Below, one piece after another: positions 53,293-62,938 of a stretch of DNA of 64,000 nucleotides (position 1 is its first letter; every line of letters starts with the position of its first letter). Where the stretch lies: contig NZ_VDYR01000001.1 of assembly GCF_006346325.1 (NCBI RefSeq), positions 1,674,001 through 1,738,000 on the forward strand, given 5' to 3'. The stretch comes from Sphingomonas japonica (lineage in GTDB: Bacteria > Pseudomonadota > Alphaproteobacteria > Sphingomonadales > Sphingomonadaceae). Position numbers and translations under genes: made by a program. The notes beneath the pieces are model-generated. The model saw only the letters and a list, made by a program, of their open reading frames with translations. It did not search any database and was not told the origin of the DNA.

Positions 53293-55089
53293 TTACCCCT
53301 CATCCCCCATCCGCAGCGCGGCGATGAAGGCTTCCTGCGGGATGCTGACCGACCCGTATTCGCGCATCTTGGCCTTGCCCTTCTTCTGCTTGTCGAGCAG
53401 CTTGCGCTTGCGCGTGGCGTCGCCGCCATAGCATTTCGCGGTCACGTCCTTGCGCATCGCGCTGATCGTCTCGCGCGCGATCACCTTGCCGCCGATCGCC
53501 GCCTGGATCGGGATTTTGAACAGATGGCGTGGGATCAGTTCCTTGAGCCGCTCGACCATGCCGCGGCCGCGCACTTCGGCGGTGGAGCGGTGGACGATCA
53601 TGCTCAAGGCATCGACCGGCTCCTCGTTGACCAGGATGCCCATCTTGACCAGATCGCCCTCGCGATAGCCGATCTGGTGATAGTCGAAGCTGGCATAGCC
53701 CTTCGAAAGCGACTTCAGCCGGTCGTAGAAATCGAACACGACCTCGTTGAGCGGCAGCTCATACGTCGCCTGCGCACGTCCGCCGACATAGGTCAGGTTC
53801 TTCTGAATGCCGCGACGGTCCTGGCACAGCTTGAGGATGCTCCCCAGATATTCGTCGGGAACATAGATCGTCGCATTGATCCACGGTTCGCTGATCGTCT
53901 CGATCTTGTTCGGCTCGGGCATGTCGGCGGGGTTGTGCAGGTCGATATGCCCGCCGCCATGCGTCAGCTCGATCTGGTACACCACCGACGGCGCGGTGGT
54001 GATGAGGTCGAGATCATATTCGCGCGTCAGCCGTTCCTGGATGATCTCCAGGTGCAGCAGCCCCAGGAATCCGCAGCGATAGCCGAAGCCCAATGCCGCC
54101 GACGTCTCCATCTCGAAGCTGAACGAGGCGTCGTTGAGGCGCAGCTTACTGATCGACTCGCGCAGCTTTTCGAAGTCGTTGGCATCGACCGGGAACAGCC
54201 CGCAAAACACCACCGGCTGAACCTCCTTGAACCCCGGCAGCGCTTCGGCCGCGGGGCGCTTGGCGTCGGTCAGCGTGTCCCCCACCCGCGCTTGCGCCAC
54301 GTCCTTGATCTGCGCGGTGATGAAGCCGATCTCGCCGACGCCAAGGTCGTTCAGCTGCTCGATCTTGGGCCGGAAGCACCCCACCCGGTCGATCAGATGC
54401 GTCGTCCCGGCCTGCATGAACTTGATCTGCTGGCCCTTTTTCAGCGTGCCCGCCATGACGCGCACCAGGATCACGACGCCGAGATACGGGTCGTACCAGC
54501 TGTCGACCAGCATCGCCTTCAGCGGCGCGTCGGCATCGCCGGTGGGCGCCGGAATCCGCTCGACGATCGCGTCGAGGATCTCGTCGATGCCGATCCCGGA
54601 TTTGGCGCTAGCGAGCACGGCCTGGCTAGCGTCGATGCCGATGACGTCCTCGATCTCGGCGCGGACCTTCTCGGGTTCGGCGGCGGGCAGGTCGATCTTG
54701 TTGATGACCGGCACGATCTCGTGATCATGCTCGATCGACTGGTAGACGTTGGCCAGCGTCTGCGCCTCGACCCCTTGCGCGGCATCGACCACCAGCAATG
54801 CGCCTTCGCACGCGGCCAGCGATCGCGACACCTCATAGGCAAAGTCGACATGGCCCGGCGTGTCCATCAGATTGAGGACATGGCCTTTCCAATCCAGGCG
54901 CACCGTCTGCGCCTTGATGGTGATGCCGCGTTCCTTCTCGATCTCCATATTGTCGAGCACCTGCGCCGACATCTCGCGCTCGGCGAGGCCGCCGGTGCGC
55001 TGGATCAGCCGGTCGGCCAGCGTCGATTTGCCGTGGTCGATATGCGCGATGATCGAGAAGTTGCGGATCTTGGAAAGTTCGGTTGCCAT
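53293..55089 (-). CDS. lepA: Elongation factor 4 (LepA) back-translocating GTPase
   Basis: The 598-residue protein has the G domain ([48 protein letters not shown]), EF-G-like domains II, III and V, and the LepA-specific C-terminal domain ending [20 protein letters not shown] and [19 protein letters not shown]. It acts on stalled or immature ribosomes. Length matches the family. It stands alone on its strand. Confidence 0.97.
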   Translation of the reverse strand: MATELSKIRNFSIIAHIDHGKSTLADRLIQRTGGLAEREMSAQVLDNMEIEKERGITIKAQTVRLDWKGHVLNLMDTPGHVDFAYEVSRSLAACEGALLVVDAAQGVEAQTLANVYQSIEHDHEIVPVINKIDLPAAEPEKVRAEIEDVIGIDASQAVLASAKSGIGIDEILDAIVERIPAPTGDADAPLKAMLVDSWYDPYLGVVILVRVMAGTLKKGQQIKFMQAGTTHLIDRVGCFRPKIEQLNDLGVGEIGFITAQIKDVAQARVGDTLTDAKRPAAEALPGFKEVQPVVFCGLFPVDANDFEKLRESISKLRLNDASFSFEMETSAALGFGYRCGFLGLLHLEIIQERLTREYDLDLITTAPSVVYQIELTHGGGHIDLHNPADMPEPNKIETISEPWINATIYVPDEYLGSILKLCQDRRGIQKNLTYVGGRAQATYELPLNEVVFDFYDRLKSLSKGYASFDYHQIGYREGDLVKMGILVNEEPVDALSMIVHRSTAEVRGRGMVERLKELIPRHLFKIPIQAAIGGKVIARETISAMRKDVTAKCYGGDATRKRKLLDKQKKGKAKMREYGSVSIPQEAFIAALRMGDEG

Positions 55090-55216
55090 ATGCCGCGCGC
55101 GTTAGCAGGCGGCGCGGGTCCGCGCTACTGGAACGCGCCGCGGCGTGCGATCCGCGAGGAAAGCTCCGCAACGGAGTTAATGCGATCGCAACCAGTTTTG
55201 TCGCAAAAGTCCGGGC

Positions 55217-55525
55217 ATGACGTCGCTTTCGTATCGATCCCTGTCCGGCCTGATCGCGTTCGGCTGCGCAATTTGCGTAACGCCGGTCGCAATCGCCGCC
55301 ATCCCGCCCCAACACGGCACGCTGCTGCTGGTGTCGCTGCGCGGTGAACCGGGCGCCGCAATGGCGAAATGGGCGACGGGTGAAGGGCTGGCGCTGGTCG
55401 CGCGCGGCCCGATTTCTGCTTCCTACATCGTCTACGGCGCCGCGTCGGTCGCGCGTCCGCTTGCTGCGGCGCATGGCGCGGTCGTGATCCGCGCTCCGCA
55501 GGCTGGATGCGGGTTCTGGGCATGA
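55217..55525 (+). CDS. Small secreted protein of unknown function, upstream of a chemoreceptor
   Basis: The 102-residue protein has a signal peptide ([20 protein letters not shown]) and an Ala/Gly-rich mature part, including [20 protein letters not shown] and a C-terminal [11 protein letters not shown]. No known domain is recognised. Its stop overlaps the chemoreceptor ATG (ATGA), so the two are coupled and the product may influence that receptor. This is inference from context. Confidence 0.65.
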   Translation: MTSLSYRSLSGLIAFGCAICVTPVAIAAIPPQHGTLLLVSLRGEPGAAMAKWATGEGLALVARGPISASYIVYGAASVARPLAAAHGAVVIRAPQAGCGFWA

Positions 55526-57057
55526 ACGATTTCGACCGGAGCGTCGCAGCGCTGCGCGCGAATGGCACCAAAATTCTGGTTGGATTGCTGTGGGGCACGG
55601 TGCCCGCGCTGGCGATCCTGGGGCTAGTGGCGGGCTCGGCCGGACTGCTGGTAACCCTGATCGCCGCAAGTGCCGCGCTCGCGCTGCCGACCTGGTGGGT
55701 CCATCGCGGCAAGACCACGCAAGCTGCCCGCATCGCGCTGGGCATGGCGAGCACCGTCGCGCCGATGCTGGCGGTGCTGATGCTGCGCGGCCATCCGTGG
55801 CAGATGGACATGCACATGGCGTTCTTCGTGACGCTGGCGATGCTGGTCCTCCTATGCGATTGGCGCCCGATCGTGGCGGCAGCCGCGATCATCGTCGTCC
55901 ATCATCTCGGCCTGCTCTACATCCTGCCCGAATGGGTGTTTCCCGGATCGGGCAGCCTTGGCCGCGTGCTGCTGCACGGGCTGCTGGTGATCGCCGAATG
56001 CGCCGTGCTGATCGCCACGGTCGGCGAAATCGGGCGATTGACCGTCGCCCTGATGGAAAGGCAGCAGGAGACCCTGGCTGCGCAGACCGATGCCGAAGCC
56101 GCGCGCGATGCGGCGGTAGCCGCGCTGGCGGAGCGCGAGGCCGCGCAGCGCGCCGCCGACGCCGCCCGCGGCGCGATCGCGGCGACGCGGCGCACCGCCG
56201 AAAGCGAAGCCCGCCAGCGCCGCCTCGCCACCGCCGACTCGATCGATGCCGCCCTCGGCGCGATCGCGCGCGACCTGCGCAGTGCGGCGATGACCTTGTC
56301 GGGACGCGGCGCCGAATTGTCCGGAGTCGCCGATACGCTGGTTCACGAAGCACGCGACCTGCGCCAGGTGGCGCAGACGGCGCTCCTTTCGGTGGGGATG
56401 GTCGCCGACCGTTCCGAGGAGCTTGCCGACACGATCGGCGCGGTCGGCACCAGCGCCGGCGAAGTCCACCGGGTTGCCGACGATACTTCCACCGCGATTG
56501 CCACGCTCGGCCCGCGCCTTGCCGCGCTGACGCAGGAAACCGGCGCCGCACGCGCCATCCTCGATCTGGTCGTGGCGATTTCCGAACAGAGCAACCTACT
56601 CGCGATCAACGCGACGATCGAAGCCGCGCGCAGCGGCGAATCGGGACGAGGGTTCGCCGTCGTCGCCAACGAGATGAAGGCGATGGCGCGCCAGACAAGC
56701 AGCGCCGCGACGGAAATCGCCTATAAGCTCGAAGCGATCGACGGCGCAGCGACGGCATTCGTCGATGCGATCGCCACCGCGACGGCAAGCGTCGATACCA
56801 TCCATCATGCCACGTCGGGCATCGCCGCGGCGGTGCAGCAACAGGGCGCCACGACCCGGCTGATCGCCGACAGCGCCGATTCGGTCCGGCTGGAAATCAT
56901 CAGCACCGACCGGCTGAGCGCGACGATCGGCGATGCCGCCGACACCAACCGCACCGTCGCCGACAACGCGCTGTCTCTGGCGCTGGCGCTCGATCACCAT
57001 GCCGCACAGCTGGCCGACAGGGTCGAGACCCTGCTGGTCGACCTTCGCGCCGCGTAA
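55522..57057 (+). CDS. Methyl-accepting chemotaxis protein with polytopic N-terminus
   Basis: The 511-residue receptor has about six membrane helices in residues 18-170 and no large periplasmic domain. A long Ala-rich coiled coil leads to the signalling domain. The conserved hairpin tip is [20 protein letters not shown] followed by [20 protein letters not shown]. The N-terminal layout resembles membrane-embedded sensing receptors that detect internal or membrane signals. The ATG overlaps the stop of the small secreted protein gene. Confidence 0.9.
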   Translation: MNDFDRSVAALRANGTKILVGLLWGTVPALAILGLVAGSAGLLVTLIAASAALALPTWWVHRGKTTQAARIALGMASTVAPMLAVLMLRGHPWQMDMHMAFFVTLAMLVLLCDWRPIVAAAAIIVVHHLGLLYILPEWVFPGSGSLGRVLLHGLLVIAECAVLIATVGEIGRLTVALMERQQETLAAQTDAEAARDAAVAALAEREAAQRAADAARGAIAATRRTAESEARQRRLATADSIDAALGAIARDLRSAAMTLSGRGAELSGVADTLVHEARDLRQVAQTALLSVGMVADRSEELADTIGAVGTSAGEVHRVADDTSTAIATLGPRLAALTQETGAARAILDLVVAISEQSNLLAINATIEAARSGESGRGFAVVANEMKAMARQTSSAATEIAYKLEAIDGAATAFVDAIATATASVDTIHHATSGIAAAVQQQGATTRLIADSADSVRLEIISTDRLSATIGDAADTNRTVADNALSLALALDHHAAQLADRVETLLVDLRAA

Positions 57058-57164
57058 CTCAGGCCGCGCGTCAACCGCACCGACTTGCACCGCACCGAGC
57101 GGCCCGGTATAGGCGCGCTTCCAAGCATTCGGTACGCGCCGCTGGCGCCGTCGCCGCACTCCGT

Positions 57165-57241
57165 CGGGGAGTAGCTCAGCCTGGTAGAGCACTGCCTTCG
57201 GGAGGCAGGGGCCGGAGGTTCGAATCCTCTCTTCCCGACCA
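57165..57241 (+). tRNA. tRNA-Pro, anticodon CGG
   Basis: A complete 77-base cloverleaf is present: acceptor CGGGGAG with CTTCCCG (one G:T pair), D arm with GCTCAG...GAGC, anticodon stem CTGCC/GGCAG enclosing TTCGGGA, T arm with GGTTCGAATCC, discriminator A and encoded CCA. Anticodon CGG reads the proline codon CCG. Accessory DNA begins right after it, so its 3' end is a likely integration site. Confidence 0.96.
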
Positions 57242-57518
57242 TTTCCAAAAAATGGCGCATTCGCGGGGTTTGAGATCGTGAATGAGATGAACAGCGTAGC
57301 ATAGCGACGTAGCATTTGAACAGACGCTTATCGGGGCTGGCGTAACCTTGCAGCGTCGTGCGAACCTGGGAACGGGTGCACCAGCACTACCGAACCAAAC
57401 CTTGCGACCGTTCGTTCTTGTCCCAGTTTACCGACTGGCAACAAGGCAGTGATGATAGTTGATGATTGGGACACACTCTCTAGGATCGTCCGACCCGAAT
57501 CGTCAGGTCGGAGGAGTC
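57242..57518. other. Junction region after tRNA-Pro, 277 bases without a gene
   Basis: The stretch is A/T-richer than the core genome. It includes the direct repeat GTAGCAT...GTAGCAT near 57295-57315. No integrase gene or repeat of the tRNA 3' end was found within the window. The promoter of the DprA-like gene should lie here. Confidence 0.5.
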
Positions 57519-58283
57519 ATGGGCGCTTGCGTAATGGGTAGGGAGACACCGGCTAGAACACGCGGCCCCCGCTATCACGCGCCCCACGAGGTTGCGCAGA
57601 CTGATCTACGCTCGATCCTAGGACGCTCCGATCGGGGGCGGCTAGAACCGAAGCAAATGAGCTTCCTGGATCGTGGCAAGGGTGCAGACGCGACGCCCTT
57701 GCCCATATGGTATTCTGGCAATCTGGCCCTTGCTGACCGCCGCGCCATCGCGGTCATAGGCACGCGCGACGTGAGTGAAATCGGTCGAAAGCGCGCTAGC
57801 AAATTTGCACGCGAATTGGTGGAACAGGAAATTGTTGTCGTGTCCGGCTTGGCTGCAGGGGTGGACGCCATGGCGCTACAATCAGCGATTCAAAACGGTG
57901 GCCAAGTCATCGCAGTAATTGGAACACCGATTGACAAAGCGTACCCGGCGCAGAACGCGCCCCTGCAAGAAGAAATCTACCGCAATCACCTGCTAGTATC
58001 GCAATTTGCCATTGGTGAACGGACATTCCCGTCCAGCTTTCCCGCGCGAAATCGAACAATGGCTGCCTTGACTGACGCCAGTGTAATTATCGAAGCTTCT
58101 GAGACTTCCGGTACTTTGCACCAAGCGTCTGAGTGTGTGAGACTTGGTCGATGGCTAGGCATATCCAAAAGTGTTGCCGAAAACCCCCGCTTGGAATGGC
58201 CTTCTAAGTTTCGAAGCTATGAAAAGTGCATAATACTTGAAGATACTGGCGAGTTTGTAGATCGGGTATATAGAGGTTTGTAA
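57519..58283 (+). CDS. DprA/Smf-like Rossmann-fold protein
   Basis: The 254-residue protein has the DprA core: AVIGTRDVSEIGRKRASKFA, VVVSGLAAGVDAMALQSAIQ (the S-G-x-A-x-G-x-D motif) and FPSSFPARNRTMAALTDASV (F-P-x-R-N-R). It lacks the N-terminal SAM domain and C-terminal winged helix of the usual transformation DprA. GGAGGAG lies close before ATG 57519. Its stop overlaps the next gene's start as TAATG. A DprA-like domain next to a phosphoribosyltransferase recalls PsyrA, the antitoxin of the PsyrTA (RqlHI) system, here as two genes and without a RecQ-type helicase in view. The function is probably defensive. Confidence 0.8.
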   Translation: MGACVMGRETPARTRGPRYHAPHEVAQTDLRSILGRSDRGRLEPKQMSFLDRGKGADATPLPIWYSGNLALADRRAIAVIGTRDVSEIGRKRASKFARELVEQEIVVVSGLAAGVDAMALQSAIQNGGQVIAVIGTPIDKAYPAQNAPLQEEIYRNHLLVSQFAIGERTFPSSFPARNRTMAALTDASVIIEASETSGTLHQASECVRLGRWLGISKSVAENPRLEWPSKFRSYEKCIILEDTGEFVDRVYRGL

Positions 58284-58939
58284 TGCACCTTCATGGTCTC
58301 TGCTACTACCGCAGCAAAAGCGACACCTGGACCGATAAGTGGCGCAGTGTAGACTTTGCCGCCCGCAATCTCGTCAAAGCAATTAAGCATGAAGACTTTA
58401 AAGGCTATGCGCAAATTACTGCCGGAAGCTCCAGCATTCGTATTGATAACACGGCACATGGTCGCAATAGAGCACTTGTCGCTGTAGCGGGCGCGTTAGC
58501 CGATAAGATTAATCAGGCTGGCTATCAGAATGCGGCGGTGGTGCCTATCCCATCATCATCGCATATCGATCCGAACGCCACGTTTACCGGCCGTCGGATA
58601 GCAGAAGCCATTCAGGCTAAGAACGCGGCCTTTGTTTCTACGCCAATCCTCTATTTCAACGAACCTTTGCCGAAAAGCGCGGGCGGCGGCGGCACCCGGA
58701 ACGCTCATGTAATCCAAAAGCACCTTCGACTTTCTGATTGTCAGCTTCCCGGAAGCATTGTGCTTCTGGACGACGTTTGCACAACTGGCGGCCATTTGAA
58801 GGCTGCGGCTCGCTTCCTAGCGCAACACGGCATTCAAGTGAATGACGCATTCGTTATCGGTCGGACGGTGTGGGAACAGCCCGGTCATATGTTCAACGTT
58901 ACGACTGAACATATCCCAACAAACGAACTTTTTGACTGA
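58283..58939 (+). CDS. ComF-like phosphoribosyltransferase-fold protein
   Basis: The 218-residue protein has the PRPP-binding signature SIVLLDDVCTTGGHLKAAAR at about 161-178 and an N-terminal part without the zinc cysteines of ComF. AAVVPIPSSSHIDPNATFTG may form the opening of the fold. It is coupled to the DprA-like gene by a 1-base overlap. Such domains bind nucleotides or PRPP, so the pair may sense a nucleotide-based signal or damaged DNA. Function is inferred from context only. Confidence 0.78.
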   Translation: MHLHGLCYYRSKSDTWTDKWRSVDFAARNLVKAIKHEDFKGYAQITAGSSSIRIDNTAHGRNRALVAVAGALADKINQAGYQNAAVVPIPSSSHIDPNATFTGRRIAEAIQAKNAAFVSTPILYFNEPLPKSAGGGGTRNAHVIQKHLRLSDCQLPGSIVLLDDVCTTGGHLKAAARFLAQHGIQVNDAFVIGRTVWEQPGHMFNVTTEHIPTNELFD

Positions 58940-58991
58940 ATAATCGTGTCTATATGTCAATTGAACATCGATTGTGGCGTGTTCCTCGTTT

Positions 58992-59425
58992 TTAGGCCGC
59001 TGATAACTTAGCTTCGGGGTCCGTATGCCCCTGGTGGGGGCGGTTCGTAAGCTGGGCGGGTGCCAACCCGCCAAAGCTGCTTTGCGGACGCATGGTTTTG
59101 TAGTCCGTCCGCCATGCCTCGATGATCCGTCTCGCAGCAGTCAGCGATGGGAACAGGTGTTCGTTCAGCACTCGTCGCGTAAGCGACCATTAAAGCTTTC
59201 CACGAAGCCGCTCTGCTGCGGCCTCCCCCGCGCGATGGAATGCCAATGGACCCCGGTGTCTTGGCGCCACGCGAGCACCGCGTGGCTGGTCAACTCGGTT
59301 CCGTTGTCGCTGATCCCGTACTTCCGGCACAGATCGGCCATCTTCACGCCTGCCCCATGCTGACGCAGCACGCCTATGATCCGATCTTCGGTAATCGCTT
59401 CACCGGATCGCTCGTCTTCATCTGG
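58992..59425 (-). pseudogene. IS3-family transposase remnant, internally deleted and frameshifted
   Basis: An OrfA N-terminal piece ([20 protein letters not shown], then [12 protein letters not shown]) joins directly to the C-terminal part of OrfB ([20 protein letters not shown], then [20 protein letters not shown]). The middle, including most of the catalytic DDE region, is missing. One base is lost after RLRDEC, which creates a TGA; the frame then resumes as [20 protein letters not shown] and runs to a TAA at 58992. It cannot make an active transposase. Terminal inverted repeats could not be defined. Confidence 0.85.
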
Positions 59426-59496
59426 CGAGCTATCGTACCAATGGTATGATTTCTAGGGAGCAGGTCACCCGGCTACAATAGGTCGTAGTTTTTCGG

Positions 59497-60549
59497 TCAA
59501 TACCAACCATAAAGCCGGGTTGGCGTTTTCCCCCATGTCCCCAGTAAAAAGGATTTGCCCGCAGTTTCTCTGACAAAATTCTGATCGGCCGATACACGTA
59601 TGTGCATTGGCGAGTTTGCATCGCCAGTTCCTTCAATCAGTGCAATTCCATTGCGGTTTATTCGCGCTGCCGGAATGCCTGGGACGTCGTTAGGTATGTT
59701 GAGCCGAAACATGCCGTTGTGAGGGTAATATGCATATTTCATGGGCCTATCGATTCCATCGTCACACTTTACCGTCACCTTAGGCGTTTGACCGGTTGCA
59801 GTCACAATTCGACGCAAAACATCACCAGCATCGCGTGGAAATTCAAGTTGAAACGTGTAATCTCCGGTAAAAGACTGCAATCCTGCCCAAGCCGCTTTTG
59901 CGACTGAAGATTTCATACTCGGCTGTGCTGCAGGAGATTGACGCATGACGCCAACGTTTACTAATTTGGATTCGTCCGAGACGCCCAGCGCTACCAAGTC
60001 TATCGACGAACGATTTGCATTGCGATCGCGAAACCGGACCGCGTAATCGGCCAGCATATTGGCAGTAAGATCGGTACCAAAGCCCCAAAGGCGCGAAAAG
60101 ATCTTTGGGGCGGCAGCAAATTCCGTCTGCTTTCGCAACGTGAGACCGCATTCGACATTGGATAAAAGGCCGCCTTTGGATAGGTTGCCTGAACCAACAA
60201 TGATCGCGCGAGCATCAATCGGTATCCCGTTTTGTTGTCCTAGGCTACCGATCAAGATTTTTGGATGAAACGTCCCTTGCGGACGATTGACTACTCTTAC
60301 CGACCAGCCTTTGTCTAAGCCAAATTGCAAAGCTTGTGGATGGGTAATGCAATCTCTGATATCACTTATTAGGCTTACGCCAAGGATGTTTCGCTGTTGT
60401 ACTACATCATGCAAATGGTATACACCATAGATCGAGGAATATGCAAACGCCGCCGATATATACCTGCTTTCGGTCAATTTCAAAGACCGGTTTATTATCG
60501 ATCGAAGGTCGCCGGTACTACCTCCCGTGGTATATAGATCGGTCTTCAC
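59497..60549 (-). CDS. PLD-family nuclease-like protein, partner of the methyltransferase
   Basis: The 350-residue protein has one phospholipase-D-type half site: TFHPKILIGS at about residues 92-101, followed by AIIVGSGNLSKGGLLSNVEC. The H-x-K...G-S-x-N layout occurs in PLD-type restriction enzymes such as BfiI and NgoFVII, which dimerise to form one active site. The C-terminal half has no motif I recognise; it may bind DNA. It starts with GTG overlapping the methyltransferase stop (GTGA), so the two proteins are made together. The likely role is cleavage in a restriction system. Confidence 0.75.
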   Translation of the reverse strand: MKTDLYTTGGSTGDLRSIINRSLKLTESRYISAAFAYSSIYGVYHLHDVVQQRNILGVSLISDIRDCITHPQALQFGLDKGWSVRVVNRPQGTFHPKILIGSLGQQNGIPIDARAIIVGSGNLSKGGLLSNVECGLTLRKQTEFAAAPKIFSRLWGFGTDLTANMLADYAVRFRDRNANRSSIDLVALGVSDESKLVNVGVMRQSPAAQPSMKSSVAKAAWAGLQSFTGDYTFQLEFPRDAGDVLRRIVTATGQTPKVTVKCDDGIDRPMKYAYYPHNGMFRLNIPNDVPGIPAARINRNGIALIEGTGDANSPMHIRVSADQNFVRETAGKSFLLGTWGKTPTRLYGWY

Positions 60550-62135
60550 AGTAGCCTATCCTGAGATGATACAGTCTCTCGCGTTGCCTTCTTGAACGTG
60601 GACATGTCCACGTAAGGGATATCGGGACGCTTACCTTCAAACAAATCTTTGATCTGTATAATTTGAAGCCGAGGATATGATTTGCCCGTTAACTCCGATT
60701 GGAAACGACCTACAGCTGCAGCCTCCCGCTCCATTACACTAGTGGGACTTGCAAGCGTAATGAACACGCCCATTGGCGCTCTTTCTCTTTCCATTGTCGA
60801 GTGCAAATCGCGAATCATTTGAACTCCGACGTTTGCGCCACCCTTGACTGAAATCAGCGCTTTCTCCGTGCGCTTCCCGTCAGGTTTGAAATATATGATC
60901 CCGTCGATACCGCCATCGGCCCCTTTCTTTTTACCACCGAATGGCATTGCCCCAACCATTGATACTGCCCACCACTGAAACTGATACTTGTCGCGCGCCG
61001 CCAGATCGCGCGCGCCTGCCAAATCTTTAGGGGTGCCTTCAACAGTGAACTTCGCCAAAGGAAAGGCGTCTCCAATGCGCTTTTCTATTAGAGCGATTGC
61101 TAGGTGGGTAATATCGATCCCAATCCATTTTCGACCGAGTTTCTGTGCGGCGTGCACTGCCGTCCCGCAGCCGCAAAATGGATCGAGAACCAAATCACCT
61201 TCGTTAGATGAAGCGGAGATGATTCTTTCTAACAGTGAGACCGGCTTCTGAGTGGGGTAGCCCAAGGCCTCATTGCCAGAAATAGGTGGTATGTCGTCCC
61301 AGTCGTTAGATATTGTGCGTCCGGCAGAATCATCGAGATACTTTTTGTACTGCGGAACTGCTCCCGGTTTTAGCTGCACGACCAGTCCGTCTTCGTATGA
61401 TTGCTGCATTCGCTCCTTAGTCCAGCGCCAAACTCGGGTTACACCAAGAAACTCGTAAGTTAAATTAGGCCTGTTATCGTTGGGATTTAAGAGGGGCAAC
61501 AAGCGGTAAGGCCGCCCAGAGTCGTCTCGATATTTATACGCAGATTTCACGTATTCGGGATTGTGCTCCCCAAATATTGGATTAAAAACAGACTCATTAG
61601 TTTTAGTATACCGAAAAATGGTATCACGACAGTTAGCGAAGTTGCGACTTGAAAGACTCTTTGGATTCGAACGCTTCCAGGATATTTCATTACCATATCG
61701 GTCTGGACCAAATACGGCATCAAGTAGAAGCTTAAGATAATGACTGGCCGTAGGGTCACAGTGTAAATATAGGGTGCCGGTCTTCTTCAAAACTCTGTGC
61801 AATTCTATTAGGCGGACTGCCATCATTGACAAATAAGCCATCATATCGTTTTCGCCGAGAAACGCGCGCATTGCGTTCAGGAGGTCAAACGTGCTGGTTC
61901 GGCCGCTGCGGGCGACCTGATCGAAAGCCTCCTCGGCATGATTGTTCCAATGCCACGTGTCGCCGAACGCCTCGATTTGAGCGTCCGACGATACCCCTGA
62001 TGGCGAGCTAAAAAGGATATTATAGCTAGCGTTCGAATTGAAGGGCGGATCAAGGTAGACAAGGTCGACACTCTCGTCACTGACATGCTCGCGCAGCACG
62101 TCTAGATTGTCGCCATAAAAAAGCTGGTTGGTCAT
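60546..62135 (-). CDS. Adenine/cytosine-N4 DNA methyltransferase fused to an Mrr-like nuclease domain
   Basis: The 529-residue protein is a beta-class amino-methyltransferase: motif IV VDLVYLDPPFNSNASYN comes near the N-terminus, and motif I DLVLDPFCGCGTAVHAAQKL comes later, with GYPTQKPVSLLERII before it. From about residue 390 a second domain appears: KKKGADGGIDGIIYFKPDGK and KALISVKGGANVGVQMIRDL. This G-x-D-G...x-V-K pattern matches the PD-(D/E)XK Mrr-like catalytic core. It is therefore a modification enzyme with a nuclease-like tail, followed by a PLD-family gene. Specificity unknown. Confidence 0.88.
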   Translation of the reverse strand: MTNQLFYGDNLDVLREHVSDESVDLVYLDPPFNSNASYNILFSSPSGVSSDAQIEAFGDTWHWNNHAEEAFDQVARSGRTSTFDLLNAMRAFLGENDMMAYLSMMAVRLIELHRVLKKTGTLYLHCDPTASHYLKLLLDAVFGPDRYGNEISWKRSNPKSLSSRNFANCRDTIFRYTKTNESVFNPIFGEHNPEYVKSAYKYRDDSGRPYRLLPLLNPNDNRPNLTYEFLGVTRVWRWTKERMQQSYEDGLVVQLKPGAVPQYKKYLDDSAGRTISNDWDDIPPISGNEALGYPTQKPVSLLERIISASSNEGDLVLDPFCGCGTAVHAAQKLGRKWIGIDITHLAIALIEKRIGDAFPLAKFTVEGTPKDLAGARDLAARDKYQFQWWAVSMVGAMPFGGKKKGADGGIDGIIYFKPDGKRTEKALISVKGGANVGVQMIRDLHSTMERERAPMGVFITLASPTSVMEREAAAVGRFQSELTGKSYPRLQIIQIKDLFEGKRPDIPYVDMSTFKKATRETVSSQDRLL

Positions 62136-62233
62136 ACGCGTGAGAATGCCCGCGCTGGGTCAGCAGGTCTACCCCGAGGTTCGCCATTGCGCGGATCGCC
62201 CTCGCTAGCTTTGCGTCACGAAACCGGTCGATT

Positions 62234-62316
62234 CCGATACATGCAGTAAGACTGTATCGTAAATGAGCTTGACCGAATTAAGATACACCGCCAGTATCGA
62301 TACACTGATTCGATAC
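62234..62316. repeat. GATAC repeats before the serine recombinase: candidate resolution/operator sites
   Basis: An inverted pair CGATACA (62234-62240) and TGTATCG (62252-62258) is followed by GATAC-N7-GTATC (62282-62298) and two direct GATAC copies (62299-62303 and 62312-62316). The cluster lies just before the recombinase ATG at 62330. Resolvases bind paired imperfect inverted sites in this position, so this may be a res site that also autoregulates the gene. Confidence 0.6.
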
Positions 62317-62329
62317 AAGGAAGCGCTCG

Positions 62330-62908
62330 ATGGCTCGTACATTCGCGTATTGCCGCGTTAGCACTGCTGACCAGACAACAGACAATCAGGTTCGGGAAAT
62401 CGTCAGCGCCGGTTTCAATGTCGATTCAAAGCGGATTGTTGTCGAAACGGTATCGGGGTCCGTCGCGGCGATGGAGCGGACTGGTTTCGCCAAGCTGGTT
62501 GACCGGCTAGAGGCGGACGACGTCTTGATCGTTACGAAGCTGGACCGTCTGGGCCGAAACGCGATGGACGTTCGCGCGACGGTCGAGCGATTGGCAGCGG
62601 ACGGCGTACGCGTCCATTGTCTGGCCCTTGGAGGGGTCGATCTGACAAGTGCGGCAGGAAAAATGACTATGGGCGTTATCGCCGCCGTCGCAGAGTTTGA
62701 GCGCGACCTTTTGATCGAGCGAACTCACGCTGGGTTGAGGCGAGCGAAGGCGTCTGGGAAGGCGCTAGGAAGGCCTCAAAGGCTTAAGACCAGCGAACAG
62801 CAGGAAATCATGGCAGCACGCGCGCGGGGCGCTTCCCTGGGCATACTAGCCAAACAGTACGGCGTTTCCCGCGCCGCTATTCAACGGGTTGAGAAGCGAG
62901 CGGCCTAG
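62330..62908 (+). CDS. Serine recombinase, resolvase/invertase family
   Basis: The 192-residue protein has the catalytic domain RTFAYCRVSTADQTTDNQV with nucleophile Ser11 and the arginine-containing IVTKLDRLGRNAMDVRATVE. The E helix ERDLLIERTHAGLRRAKASG follows, and the C-terminal helix-turn-helix (SLGILAKQYGVSRAAIQRVE) ends it. It belongs to the small Tn3-resolvase/Hin group. GATAC repeats lie upstream. No Tn3 transposase is in the window, so it may serve a plasmid- or island-type element. Confidence 0.93.
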   Translation: MARTFAYCRVSTADQTTDNQVREIVSAGFNVDSKRIVVETVSGSVAAMERTGFAKLVDRLEADDVLIVTKLDRLGRNAMDVRATVERLAADGVRVHCLALGGVDLTSAAGKMTMGVIAAVAEFERDLLIERTHAGLRRAKASGKALGRPQRLKTSEQQEIMAARARGASLGILAKQYGVSRAAIQRVEKRAA

Positions 62909-62938
62909 CGCGCGAGGGCGTTGCCTGCGTAATCGATA

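Noticed and set aside
57374..57410. GGAAC sites elsewhere (for example near 57375, 58870 and 63435) as EcfG promoters
   Set aside because: No CGTT-like element at 16 or 17 bases.
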